Shown: one piece after another, positions 1 to 9,762 of the stretch
How positions within the stretch are numbered: position 1 is the first letter of the stretch
Layout: each line of letters starts with the position of its first letter
Assembly (NCBI GenBank): GCA_001584585.1
Contig: LSYV01000011.1
Location: 2,738,283 to 2,754,766, forward strand
DNA: 16,484 nucleotides
DNA from: Gonium pectorale
Lineage: Eukaryota > Chlorophyta > Chlorophyceae > Chlamydomonadales > Volvocaceae
Reading direction: 5' to 3'
Notes under the pieces: generated by a model
Told to the model about the DNA's origin: nothing
Database searches by the model: none
What the model saw: only the letters and a program-made list of their open reading frames with translations
Program-made: the position numbers and the translations under genes

Positions 1-124
1 ACGGCACGAGCACCTGGACTCGGGCAATGCGCAGTGCCGTGCTGCCCTCTTGCACGCCCGTTCCCCTATGCGGACGGCGTCAACTCTCTGGACTCAAGGG
101 ATCTAGCAACCATAAGCTATTCCC

Positions 125-517
125 TCATAAGTCCTTCGGCTTCTCTGTCTGACGGCTTGGGCTTAGGTTGAAACGGAGAAGTTGTGGATTGGGGGCCGTG
201 CGCGGGTCGCCCTCAGGATCTGCGGGTAGGCGCAGTGGATGGGCCCGCAGCGCCGCCATGACCTCCGCCAGAGCGGCCTGCTTGGTTGCCGTAGGGAGCT
301 CGGTCTCCGTTGGCAGGGCGCTGACATCGCGCCAGTAGTTGGCGGTGATCTGCGGCACCCTGGCGGGGTCGCTGACCAGTTGGCCGGAGGTGGGGTCCCT
401 CTTCCAAAAATGGATGAAGTGAGGGCTGAACTGGGCCTCGTCATCATACGGCAGCCCAGGGGTGAGCACAGGCAGGACACAATCTGGGCACACAGGCGAT
501 TTTTTGCGTGACACCAT
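125..517 (-). CDS. Hypothetical protein, likely terminal or single exon
   Basis: I do not recognise this gene. The open frame of 130 codons has the look of real coding sequence: balanced residues, a CPDC pair near residue 10, an aromatic stretch (PHFIHFWKRD, about residues 32-41), then NYWRDVSALP and an Ala/Leu-rich helix at about 79-95, followed by a Pro/Arg-rich tail. The first ATG is at 517, and an in-frame TGA lies three codons before it, so either this is the true start or an acceptor lies between the two. The frame ends in TGA at 125-127. No green-algal TGTAA signal is seen in the 124 bases downstream on this strand. It could be a transposon-derived exon or the last exon of a gene; nothing in it settles which. 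Confidence 0.4.
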   Translation of the reverse strand: MVSRKKSPVCPDCVLPVLTPGLPYDDEAQFSPHFIHFWKRDPTSGQLVSDPARVPQITANYWRDVSALPTETELPTATKQAALAEVMAALRAHPLRLPADPEGDPRTAPNPQLLRFNLSPSRQTEKPKDL

Positions 518-3346
518 CCAGTCTCACCACCATCATTGCCAGCCTGGCTATCTTCCATTTTGGAAATTCGTCAGGCCGCACGTTTCCCATTCCTCCGGAG
601 GCCACGAAATTCGTTTGGCTGGGGACGATTTCGTCCTCACGGCACCGTGCCGTTTTCGTACACGTTTCGAGGGGTGCTGCCAGTGGTGCAAAACGAAAAC
701 CGAATCATCACACACAGAAGCACTTGACACTTCACCACGCATCAGGAGCACTACGAAAACGATATTGATGAATCGAAAGTGAGCGCTCGGGCATCACATC
801 CAAGTAGGGGCCTTGTGGGACGTTACCGCGGCCGTCCACGATTGGCGGCAGATGGGATCGGACACGTGCGATTCGATTTCCCACTCTCATTTTTCTTTGA
901 TCATGTCCGCAAGAAGGGGCGTTTATCGAAGACAACCAGACTGGTGCCCTCAGGGACATGCAGCAAACGGCTTAGTAAGGCCCAGAAGGCAATGAAGCCC
1001 AAGGGCTGAGGGCACCTTGGGGATAGTGAGGGTGTCAAGGCGCATGGAGCACAGACACCTTCCACAAGATTCAGTGCCACTGTTATAACGTGCAGCCGTG
1101 CTGCATTGCCGGCTGCTATAGTCCGTACAGCTGGCGCAGTGGTCTGTGCGGCGAAGCCAGTTAAGGCGTGCCGCAATTCGAAACCTGAAGTGACGCTGGC
1201 GCTGCGCTCCGGGTTGGCAGGCTGGGTGCCCACTGGTTGCGTAACCGCAGGGCACACCGGTGGCAGCGTCGACGACAGCGCCCCTGTTTCCCACCCATCC
1301 ATCCACCACGTCATGTCAGGTTGCTCTACCGCTGGCCCCTCGCTTGCTCGTGTCCTTCGCCCGCCCTCTTGGAAGCGTTGCGCCTACAGGTGTGTCTCTG
1401 TGTCTCGGCTTCCCTCTTTCCGCTCCCTTACTAATGAATATGAGCATTTGATGTATGTACTGCTGCTGACGTGCCGTAGGGTACCGGTAAGACGACAAGA
1501 ACTCAACAATCGTGCCAGTCCAGCCCACCAAGCAGTGTTGCGGACGGTCACAAATACCATTGACAGATACTGCAGACGTGCAAACCGTGCAAGCTTTGGA
1601 GTCGTTTACAGAGTTGCAGGATGCTCTCGATCATGGGCCGTGCTACGTCTCCGCCCTCCCTGGGCTCCCGGGTCTAGCAGAAGGGTGTGCTGCAGATACG
1701 GACCGTCAGCAGAAACCGTGTGAATGTCAGTCTTCGGGCTGCAATATGTAATGTAATGAACGGATTTCAGGCATTAGGTACAGGGGAGCCATCTATACTC
1801 CTCGTACAAGGACCTGCGGGCAGTCAACGTGGGAAGCACCGGCCAACATGCCAGCTATGCTTGCAGTACACTTAACAACATCATTTCAGGGACAAGTATA
1901 ACGGGAGCAGCATTCCTCCTAGTAGTGCAGCCCAAACGCTGCGCACCACGCCTGACGCGGGCAGGGCCCTTGTCATCGTGGCGAGGGCTTCGGCATTGCC
2001 TTGCCCGTCCCTTGCCCCATGTGCAGCTCCAGGCGGAAGCACAACATAGCAGGCGCCATAATCACCCCGCAACGCTGCGGAACGCTGCAAGAAGATTGCG
2101 ACAAAACCATACGCAGGGGTCTTGTTTTTCTTTCCAAACACCACTTTGACCGGATTGCTGCGGCGACGGCGCCTGAAACCCCGGAACTCCGCCCATCAAT
2201 CGTCTTGTCCGGCGCGTGGGGCCTCAAGACCTGGCTTCCGGAGTTCAGATCGGCCATACTTGAACGCCATAGCAGTCATGCGGGCGTCGCACCCGGCCAT
2301 TACTGAAGCGCCGACAGGACCCTTCAACGTCTAAGATTAGCTCGAAAAAGGACCGTCCGGCACACGTAACAAAACACCGAAGGTATCTAGCAGACGCAAT
2401 GGCCCCGGCGCAAGTTGCCACAAGCCGTGCCGTCCCACGGTCTGTGTCCGGTCCTCACACAGAAGCATCCGCACCCTTTCCAGTATAGTAGGTCACGTTG
2501 TACTACGCTGGCGTCGTGCCCGTTAACAAAACGTACATGGATAGCTTTTCTACAGGAGCGGCATCCCCGACCGACGGGACCCTGAATAACCCTCAGGAGA
2601 CATCTGAACGTACAGCGAGCACTCCCCTCATCAGCTGCTGACAGAGCGATGGAAGCAGTGAGTGGTGATGAAGCGTCAGCAGCAGCAGGCTTCCTGCCCG
2701 TTCTGCAACCAAAAGTCATGGCCATACACATGCACTCCACGGCTCCGCCCCTTCCCCCTCCCAGAACGCCCCACCCTACCAGCCAAAGCGCGTCTGTAAA
2801 CCATCGCCCCTTTGCCCGCCCCCTCGTGATGGCGCCGCGGCAGCCGCCATCTTGGCCTCAGGCGAGTAGGGCTCAAAACTCTGGGGTGAGGAGTGCCGCA
2901 AGCCAACCAGCACCGGCATCGGCGTACTGACGCCCCGCAGTGCAGAGCTAGGGCGTAGGTGGAGGACAATGTTGAACACATGCCGTCACAAATAGAACAC
3001 TGTGGTGCATTGGCTACTCCAATATTGCGAACCCGCATTGGCTACTGCACCTGCCAAACCCTACAGACGGCAGTAGCCCGGCCAGAAGCATGGACTGGCG
3101 GCCGGCTTGGGCTGTTTGCGCTGTCACTACCCCGTGCATGCAGCGGCAGCACCACGGCGTGGTGCAGGCTGCAGGGGCTGGTACTGAGCCGCAAGTGACC
3201 AGCAGCAATGGCGCGGGCTTGGGCTGGCTCGGCGCTGTGGCATGGCGCCAAGAGCACCCGCGGTCGGACCGTGGAGCGGGCCTGGCCTGCAGCCGGTGGC
3301 CACCAGCGGCAACGCTGCCAGCCCGCCTCTGCCACCGCGAGTCTCA
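518..3346. other. Long stretch with no supportable gene
   Basis: Open frames here are short, mutually overlapping on both strands and of unlikely composition. The longest, a plus-strand frame of 205 codons at 1106-1723, reads as random Cys/Arg/Ser-rich sequence. One short piece near 1570-1680 (plus strand, around TVQALESFTELQDALDHGP) looks more protein-like, but it has no convincing splice borders. The stretch at roughly 580-900 is visibly less GC-rich than the rest. I see no RNA gene, long repeat or clear promoter. Confidence 0.45.
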
Positions 3347-5494
3347 TCACGGCCGGGCGCCTGCTGCGCGCCGTGGGGCCCACCCTGACCCAAAGCTGTC
3401 GAAGTACTGCTCCCTGGTCGGCGGCGTGAAGGACGTGGGCGGTGCGCTGAAGCCCAGCCCCTCGTACACCTCCGGCACGCTCAGCACCGAAATGTAGCGC
3501 TGCGCGCTGATGTTGTCCATCCTCGCCTCCATGAGCCCCTCGTCCCCGTCAGCGCCGTCTGAGTCGCTTGAGGCGCTGCTGGAGTCCGAGCGGTTCGACC
3601 CCTCGCCCTCCTGCTCGCCGCCGTCGCCAGCAGGTTCCGCCGCGCCTCCTGCACACCACGGCCGCGCAAACGAGAAACGAGGCATCATGTCAGCAATCAG
3701 GCCGTAAGGTGCCGACGCACTCGCATCAAAGGCGGCCGAGTCCCAGAACGCTGTCCCTGGAAGTCCATTGCAGCTACCTCAGCCATTGTCCTTCCGGCGT
3801 CCTAGTTTTGAGCATCCTGCAATGGCGCAATCCCTGGCTTAGCCACAGCTGCTTCTGTCCTGCGCATGTGGCTCCGGCATCATGGCAGCGTACGGGAGGC
3901 CCGCCAGGACGTACGTAGTGCCGAAGGCTATTCCCAACATTAGGCCGCCCCACCGAAAGGCCATGGCCTGGGCGCTGCAACAGTCCTCGGCGTGCAGAGC
4001 AGCGCTCGGATGAAGCCAACGGCCACACTGCCGGAGCTGCTGGCCGCGTTCGTGACAGGAGCATGCTCTGTCGCTGTGCTGCCGCGCGGCTTGGCTGGCC
4101 ACGCCACATGCAGGGACGGCATGCGGTCCTCCGAGTCCTTCCGGCCGGCGTGAACTGTGCAATGCCTGCGGAGGTCACCGTACACCACTACCACGTCGCC
4201 TGCAGGATCAGCGAGGCATACACGGACAATCAAAATGCCGTCAGGCTGGCCTATGTTGGCCAGTACGTTACACGGAACTGCGTCGCCCTCACACCGTATG
4301 AGGTATGACCCCAAGTGACAGGGAGCATTTAGGAATCACGATGGTTTCCATATGAAGTGTAGCGTAGTAGCGGAAACCAAGGTTTCCTGCGTTCGGATGG
4401 CAAGCGTCTGTGTACGTTCGTATTGTCCGGTTGCACGGCAGCACGAGGCCGGCAGGCATGAGATTGTTGCACCGGTCGGTGCTAACTGATTTGCTAGTTT
4501 CCTTTGTCAGGTCTGACAACGCCGTGAGCCAAACTACGTCACAGTCCCTGGTCAGTTTCGGCTCGGTGGATCTGGGCTCGCCGCCCATCCCCCGCAGAAG
4601 ACTCAAGGGCTCGCTCGGCGCACTTACGCGTAGGCCAGCCCAGCATGTCGTTGACGGCGAGGTACTGCAGCAGCGCCTGTGCACGCAGCTTCAGCACCCC
4701 CGCTGTCACCGTGTTTGCGGTGGCCGTATAAATGCCGACGATGCCCGGCAGCATGAACTCCAGAGCGTTGAATGCGCAGCCGTTGGCCACACGCAACTCG
4801 TGTCCCTCAACCGTAGCCCCGAACTGCACCTGGCAGTCTGTCCATGTGGCTTCCTTTACGAATATGTAGCCGGTCTTCGAGGACTCAATAGTGATGCTGG
4901 TGGTCGGGCTGAAGTCCACCGTGCGGTCCAGCCAGGGGACGCCTTGCACCGGCAGCACCACCACTCCTGTGTGAGGAGCGGGTCAGACGGGGTGAAAGGC
5001 CAAAAACTGGGGCAACGCCTTTCGTTTAGCGTCTCCTACCTCATGGAAGCCCCTCATGAACGCTTCTTGGTTACCCGCCTCTCATTGGCCTCAGGGCCCC
5101 ACTATCGAGCATCCCTCCCGCTCCCCAAGCCATGGCCATGCACTCCCATGCACCTCCTTTCTTGTCTCCAGCTACCCCGACCCTATCAGGTGCCTCCAAT
5201 GGACCCCAACTTCATACCATGTGCAGTTACAACCCTTTGTCCCTGCCTACCTTCAGGCACCAGGTTCTCCTCCAGCCACTTGAGGGCGCTGACTGTGTTC
5301 TCGGGCGCATCCTGATCATCTGGCCTCGGCCACGTGAACGGCTCTGGCGTGTATGGCGTCGGTGGCGGAACCAGGCAGCACGGCGCCGCGCAGCAGCTGG
5401 AGTAGTTGTACCTCTCCGGCATCATGCGCTCAACAGTCTTGCACACACCGGATGAGCACTGAGAGGCGATGACAGAAATCCGGCGGAAGGTCTC
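3347..5494 (-). CDS. Unrecognised multi-exon gene, partial; Cys-rich, one membrane segment, acidic tail
   Basis: I do not recognise the family. Exons read down the minus strand. Exon a (5494-5251) follows CTTGGACAG and carries a Cys-rich patch (YNYSSCCAAPCCLVPPP). Exon b (4966-4628) follows CACACAG and ends ACGC|GTAAGTG; it is rich in beta-type residues (TSITIESSKTGYIFVKEATW). Exon c starts at 4199 after CCTGCAG (DVVVVYGDL). Exon d, about 3980-3847, holds a hydrophobic run (GLMLGIAFGTTYVLAGLPYA) that would cross a membrane. Exon e (3756-3347) follows TTCCAG and has a Ser/Asp/Glu-rich linker, then ISAQRYISVLSVPEVYEGLG and a TGA at 3347-3349. The a-b and b-c junctions both join in phase 1, which supports a single gene. 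The end of c and the weak d donor (T|GTGGCT) are uncertain, and no start codon exon was found upstream. It may be a secreted or membrane-anchored protein, or a gene fragment. Confidence 0.5.
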
Positions 5495-5579
5495 CTGTCC
5501 AAGAGCCGGCGAGGGCTGTAGAGTGGTGAAGAGGGTAGGAGAGGGTGAGGTCAGTGAGCGAATGGTCGTGTCAATCTTT

Positions 5580-5622
5580 GGGCGGAGCCCCCGCCGCGAA
5601 GCGGCATTGGGGGGCGCCGCCC
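5580..5622. repeat. GC-rich nested hairpin, probably a dispersed palindromic repeat
   Basis: Three stems nest here: GGGCGG (5580-5585) with CCGCCC (5617-5622), CCCCC (5588-5592) with the G run at 5609-5614, and GCCGC (5593-5597) with GCGGC (5601-5605) around a GAA loop. It lies just upstream of the first visible exon of the minus-strand gene, probably in an intron or upstream region. Short GC palindromes of this style are common as dispersed repeats in Chlamydomonas DNA; family membership here is inference. Confidence 0.6.
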
Positions 5623-5643
5623 CCTGGGATTACCCCGTGCCTG

Positions 5644-5667
5644 CGTCCGTCCGTCCGTTCGTCCGTG
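5644..5667. repeat. CGTC microsatellite, six units
   Basis: Six tandem 4-base units of CGTC, with the fourth (CGTT) and sixth (CGTG) units imperfect, directly downstream of the hairpin repeat. No coding role is apparent. Confidence 0.75.
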
Positions 5668-5694
5668 CGCACCAACTGCAGTAGTGGGCCAAAC

Positions 5695-6221
5695 CTAATA
5701 TAATTTGTTTGGCGCGTCGTTAGCATTTCGCGACAGTCACAACAGTCAAACCTTCAGCCACCAACTGCCCTCCTCTTGAATCCAATCAATGCCGTAACAT
5801 AATGTAATAGCCATGATAGGCGCCTGGCCGCTGGATTGCCCGGTTTACTGCCTCTGGGGGTTGCAATGGCCAATATCTCCCACCTTCCTTATCGCCCCCG
5901 AACCCTGCAACTCGCACCACACACGTCGGGTGCACCTTTGTATGCATTGGATGAGCTGCATGCGCATGGTTACTCGTATCCTTTGCGAACCCCGCCTTCT
6001 GCACGATGGGTGCACGGGTTGGGGTATCCGGAGGCCATTCCCTCGCCCAAGGGTGCTAGTCAAGCCTCTCTTTCCCTTTTTCCGTGACACCCGCACGCGT
6101 GTCAAGCTCCCACCTGCATGTCACGGCCGGTATGCATTGTACCTTTTCCAAGCTTCTATGAAGCCTTCACCCCTACTTGTCACACAAGAGGTAGCAAGCG
6201 AGCCGCACCTTGGCCGCAACC
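5695..6221. other. No gene seen; possible LTR or leader of a decayed retroelement
   Basis: There is no coding exon I can support. The stretch contains an AT-rich spot (5695-5710), a TGTAATAG at 5795-5802 and then sequence leading into the Gag-like start at 6222. If that Gag call is right, this would be the 5' LTR and leader, but no second LTR copy is visible in the window, so the LTR cannot be demonstrated. Confidence 0.25.
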
Positions 6222-6359
6222 ATGGACGCCAGGGCGTCGGCGTTTGCGGTCGTCGGCCCCAACAACTGGCCTGCATGGCAGCGGATTGTGTTGGACATGC
6301 AAGTAGCGTATTCCAACACCGGGTTGGACATGCAAACAGCGTATTCCAATACCCATCCA
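6222..6359 (+). mobile_element. Possible copia-type Gag N-terminus, degenerate
   Basis: From ATG 6222 the frame reads MDARASAFAVVGPNNWPAW and continues QRIVLDMQ. The pattern of a hydrophobic residue, Gly, then Asn-Asn-Trp and a second Trp four residues later resembles the start of Ty1/copia Gag proteins (UBN2/DUF4219 type, whose core is a G-x-N-N/Y-x-x-W-K/Q motif). The frame stays open to 6686, but after the tandem repeat it becomes Cys/Pro/Arg-rich and loses any Gag-like character. No zinc knuckle, protease, integrase or reverse transcriptase follows, so at most this is the 5' end of a decayed element. The motif is short and could be chance. Confidence 0.25.
6291..6356 (+). repeat. Two tandem 33-base units
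   Basis: Unit 1 (6291-6323) and unit 2 (6324-6356) both begin TTGGACATGCAA and share GCGTATTCCAA, differing at a handful of bases. The unit length is a multiple of three; in the Gag-like frame it encodes LDMQVAYSNTG followed by LDMQTAYSNTH. Confidence 0.85.
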
Positions 6360-6686
6360 CGCACGGTGACTCACCCAGAGGTGCACGACCGTGCAAATCC
6401 ACCCTGCTGCCTGCCGGTGTGTGTGCCCCGCCCCCAAACACACATGAAAATTGTCGTAATGGACGTCACGTTGCATATGAGCAGCAGCCACCAAGGCTGG
6501 TCACTTGCGCAAGGGGCCAGAGGGACCAGGCGCTACTCAGGCAGTAGCCAGGGCCAACCGGAAGAGCGACCGAATAACGCAGCCAAGCGCCAAGCAGCAG
6601 AGTACCGCCACTTGCCTGCCTGCTTCCGCTTGTCCATCATGCCAGTTGCGAGCTCGTCTGTTGCGCCCGTGAAGAGACAACTTTAG

Positions 6687-7058
6687 GTCATCGTCTCCGA
6701 TTATGAGCTCCAGAATACCCAGTCTTCCAAAGTACCTATCCGCTTCACCTCAAACAAACCCCTCTGCTTTCATGTAGCCCTTTGCTGCCAAGGAAGTGCC
6801 TCTCTGCTTAAGTGTCTTACTCAAGTGTCTATAATCGCGCCAAAAGTCATTGCGCAACGTCGAATTTCTGTGGCTGTCGAATCCATTCAAGGAACCAGCA
6901 AAAGGACCAGCACAGGGACCCAGCACCTCAACAAACACGCTAGCATGATAAGCATATACATACCGCTTTAACTCCTGCTTTTGCTCATCACGCTTGTAAG
7001 GACGGAAACCGCTCGCTTGGGACGCGCCGACGCGTTCTCTCCGGTCCACTCCCCTCAC
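6687..7058. other. AT-richer stretch without a firm gene
   Basis: Base composition falls close to even GC/AT here, unlike the GC-rich flanks. A minus-strand frame of about 100 codons (6750-7058; contains RDEQKQELKRYVYAYHASVF and, later, NDFWRDYRHLSKTL) is the best protein-like reading, but it has no recognisable domain and uses codons unlike the clear genes of this window. It may be an old transposon remnant or an intron. Confidence 0.25.
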
Positions 7059-7190
7059 CCATCTGGTCCTGAGGTGAAGCTCCCGAGGTACAGGAAGTCC
7101 ATGCGGCCCGCCGCCTGGGCACGGTTCCTCTCCTCCCCCAACCCTGTGCTCTCAGACCTTCCACGCCTCCCTCTGCCCCATCCTTAGGAC
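7059..7190 (-). CDS. Possible orphan exon, minus strand
   Basis: On the minus strand the frame EERNRAQAAGRMDFLYLG, followed by SFTSGPD, is open and ends at a good donor (GATGG|GTGAGGGG, exon end 7059). The residue mix is protein-like and the base composition matches that of real exons. No clear acceptor, start codon or partner exon was found, so this is a candidate exon or exon fragment only. It lies back-to-back with the plus-strand coding relic that starts around 7195. Confidence 0.25.
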
Positions 7191-7194
7191 GCAT

Positions 7195-7412
7195 GCGCGA
7201 GGTCCGCTACGATGCGGGTTGCGCCAGGGCAGCTACATGCGGCGCGGGGCGGCCCTGCAGGCCGAGGTGGAGCGGCTCAAGCAATAGCTGGCGGTGGCGC
7301 GCGGGGAGGCGGCGGCGCACCCGACCTGCGGCAAGGCAACCGCCAACAAGCGGTGCGCAGGCAACGGGATCAGCGGCCGCGGGCGTCGTGCCTTGGGCGC
7401 CCACGGGGACTG
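7195..7412 (+). pseudogene. Decayed coiled-coil coding fragment
   Basis: Following a pyrimidine-rich tract ending CCTTAG, the plus strand reads REVRYDAG in one frame and then, in a neighbouring frame, GSYMRRGAALQAEVERLKQ, an in-frame TAG at 7286-7288, and LAVARGEAAAHPTCGKATAN up to a TGA near 7412. The Leu/Glu/Arg spacing on either side of the stop is that of a coiled coil, and the reading is coherent across it. A frame change plus a stop in an otherwise coding-like stretch suggests a decayed gene copy. I cannot name the parent gene. Confidence 0.35.
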
Positions 7413-8096
7413 ATTGATTGCAGCGGCGGGACTTGCCAACCAGATACTGCGGGCGGGAGGTAGGGGCCTTGAGGAATGCCCTTTGCCTGAGGGCCCGCCT
7501 TCTGCCTCCCGCCTTTTTTGTCCCCATCCTCTCCACCCTCCGCCGGTGTACAACACTTGTTCGCGTAGCTTCGGTGGCGTGAATGGCGATTCAGCTGACT
7601 GCCTTGGACGTTTGCGTGGGGGGTGGAGCTCGATTTAGTCCCGACGTCGCTCACGGGCTCGCGGGAGTCCTGGATACCGCAGGCCGCATGCGGGCGGCGG
7701 TCCGTCGCCGCCATGGCTGTGGCAGCGTCCCGACGTCTTCAGCCCATCGGAATGGTGCCGCCGACATCGTCCCGCCTGCACACAGCGTACCGCGCCCCAC
7801 GGGCCCGCCGGCGATTGAGGAGCCAAAGCTCTCGGTGGCACCCACTGCCGGCCCGTACCTGTGCAGGCCTGTGCCCGGGAATGCAGCGTCGGCCGGAACT
7901 ATCACCCCGTGTGGCAGGGGTGGTTGTCCCCTGACCTTGGTACGCTCTGACTCCTGCCCCGCTCGCCCGCTCACTCCACTCCCCGTTGCTACGCCTGCTA
8001 GGTTTGCTTGTCTCTTGAGTAGCTCGGTAATGCCGGGTGTGCATTGGGCTCTCCGGCTCGACCGTGTTTTAGGGACCGCCTGTCGACGCTGTCGGT
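7413..8096 (+). promoter_or_regulatory. Upstream region of the 8097 gene; no exon supported
   Basis: Overlapping open frames exist on both strands but none looks like protein. The plus-strand frame of the downstream gene has a TAG about 27 bases before its ATG. A frame from 7623 contains MAVAASRRLQPIG, which looks superficially like a targeting peptide, but I found no phase-compatible splice to the 8097 exon. No TATA-like box is obvious. Confidence 0.3.
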
Positions 8097-9059
8097 ATGC
8101 ACACGACGACGGCGACGGCGGCGATGCCTGGCCCGAAAGCGCTCTCCGCCACCCCGGCGGTGGCGCTGGCGGCGACGCCTCGCGGCCCACCTCAGCTGCG
8201 CTGCTGCCCAGCCCACCGGCCCCAGCCCACCGCCGCCGCCAGCAGCGCCTCCACGGCGTGCGGCCAGGGCGCCGCCGGACGCCCTGCCAGCGGCCGCCGC
8301 CTGGCGGGCCTCCCCTCCGGCCTCAACGTCACCTCCCTCGCCACCCTCACCACAGGCCGCGCCGCCGCCTCTGACGTCGACCCGGCCTTCTCCCTTCGTT
8401 GCGAGGAGCGCCAGGGCCTTGTGGCGATCCTGTTGGGTCAGGAGGAGCTCTTGAAGGCGGCATTCGACAAGGCCTTCCTGGGGGTGGCATCCCACTCGCC
8501 CTCTGACCTGGCGCTGGACCGCTGCGCGTTGTGGCAAGAGGCGCCCGATGCGCAGTTGGTGGCCAACGCCGAAGTCATGGCAGGTAAGACTGAGCGGTGT
8601 AGGTCCGGAAAGCCAGCGAGGGGTGCGTCACATCCCCGGTGGTGCATCCGCTCCGCCCGCCGCGCCCCACAGCTGCCAAGAACGCCGTGCTGCCGCCTGC
8701 CACAGCCCTCAAGGAGTCCACCCCGGGCGGCCTGCTCATAAAGGAGGCGGCCGCGCGGCCCTGCGTACTCAACGTGGATGCGATGCTCTCCGAGTTCCTG
8801 GCAGGGTCGGGGTCAGAAGGGGCGTTGGGCGGGGGAGGTGCGGGGCCCAGGGTGGGGGCGGGGCGCCGCCGCTCAGCCCTCACGGGGCAGGCCCGACTGT
8901 GGCGGGAGCGGGCGGCGCAGTGGGAGGCAGCGCAGGCGGAGAGCCGCTGGGAGGCAGCGGGCTGGGAGTGGGAGTGGGATGCCAAGCTCTGGGGCGGCCA
9001 GCTACCGCTAGTGCGCCGCGCGATGCTGTCTCCAGCACTCTTGCAGCAGCACCTAGAGG
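8097..9059 (+). CDS. Unknown protein with acid-free N-terminus and Trp-rich helix, 5' part
   Basis: The family is not recognised. Two exons are clear: 8097-8583, ending GCAG|GTAAGA, and 8673-9059, starting after CCCCACAG and ending GAGG|GTGAGC. Both junctions are phase 1. ATG 8097 is the first after an in-frame TAG; a second ATG nine codons on has a comparable context. About the first 90 residues lack Asp and Glu and are Ala/Pro/Arg-rich, as in algal plastid or mitochondrial transit peptides. Then follow DVDPAFSLRCEERQGLVAIL and an amphipathic segment, TPGGLLIKEAAARPCVLNVD in exon 2, a Gly-rich linker, and seven Trp in roughly 30 residues (about 238-270). The next exon would have to lie beyond 9060 but was not found, so the 3' end is open. 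It converges with the SUV3 fragment. An organellar function is inference only. Confidence 0.6.
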
Positions 9060-9762
9060 GTGAGCTTATCGTGCATGGCATCGCTTGCAGAATCGTGTAC
9101 AGTCACCGAGCGGCTTCGATTGACTTTGCGTGCATACACGCGTGCTTGGGTTGGCTCGTTTAGCAAAATTTGGTCCTGGTCCAGTGCAGTGTGTGTATGT
9201 TCCAAGATCCAAACGCATGCGCAAAGCCTGTAGTTCTGGCATCCGTTCGTGGCAGACTGCCAGGCGCTGCGCTGCTCGGGGCGTCGGGTGTCACAAGTCA
9301 GCAGCTAAGAGGGCCGCAGCAGCCGATCATACAATCACTGCCCAGCACCACCGCTGGGTGCCGCCGTCCTGCACTTTGCGACGTGCGTGACCGGTCGCTA
9401 CCTTGCTCTGGGCCCTTGGTCCACGACGCCTACCGCTACCGTTGTGCGCCGTGCTTAGAAATCGCCCTCAACTACACTCACCTCAAGAACCCCATCCACC
9501 ACGACCACAGGGCGACACCCTGTAGAGCAACACCATCATGCACGCACAAGATGTCTTGGCGCCGGGCCATATGTACGTGGTGCTGTTACGCGTCACGGAG
9601 AGCCGTTTGCTGCGGTTCACTGGGCTCATCATTCCGTCCTTGTTGGACCCACCCTCGTCCCATTGGACCCACCCACCGTCTTGATACCGATACCCTCCTC
9701 TCAGGCCGAACCCCCCTCCCCCGCCTTCCCACTGCCCCCGACCCTCTCAATCCGCCATCCGC
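9060..9762. other. No exon identified between the two convergent loci
   Basis: This must contain the intron after exon 2 of the 8097 gene. I looked here on the plus strand for its next exon and on the minus strand for the continuation of the SUV3 fragment (the conserved helicase core with the ATDAIGMGLN-type motif) and found neither. A short direct repeat, TTGGACCCACC, occurs at about 9643 and 9663. Confidence 0.5.

Noticed and set aside
1106..1723. Plus-strand open frame of 205 codons as a gene
   Set aside because: The composition is atypical, with no motif, no splice logic and no homology that I can recognise.
2649..2930. Plus-strand small ORF with a fair start context around MAPRQPPSWPQ
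   Set aside because: It is a low-complexity Pro/Ser/Ala reading that overlaps equally long minus-strand frames; nothing separates it from chance.
7689..7934. MAVAASRRLQPIG as an organelle targeting peptide in a first exon
   Set aside because: No donor in this frame joins in phase to the downstream exon, and the remainder is random-looking.
7583..8374. Plus-strand open frame of 263 codons
   Set aside because: It overlaps the 8097 exon in a different frame, and its tail is a His/Arg/Pro-rich shadow of that exon.
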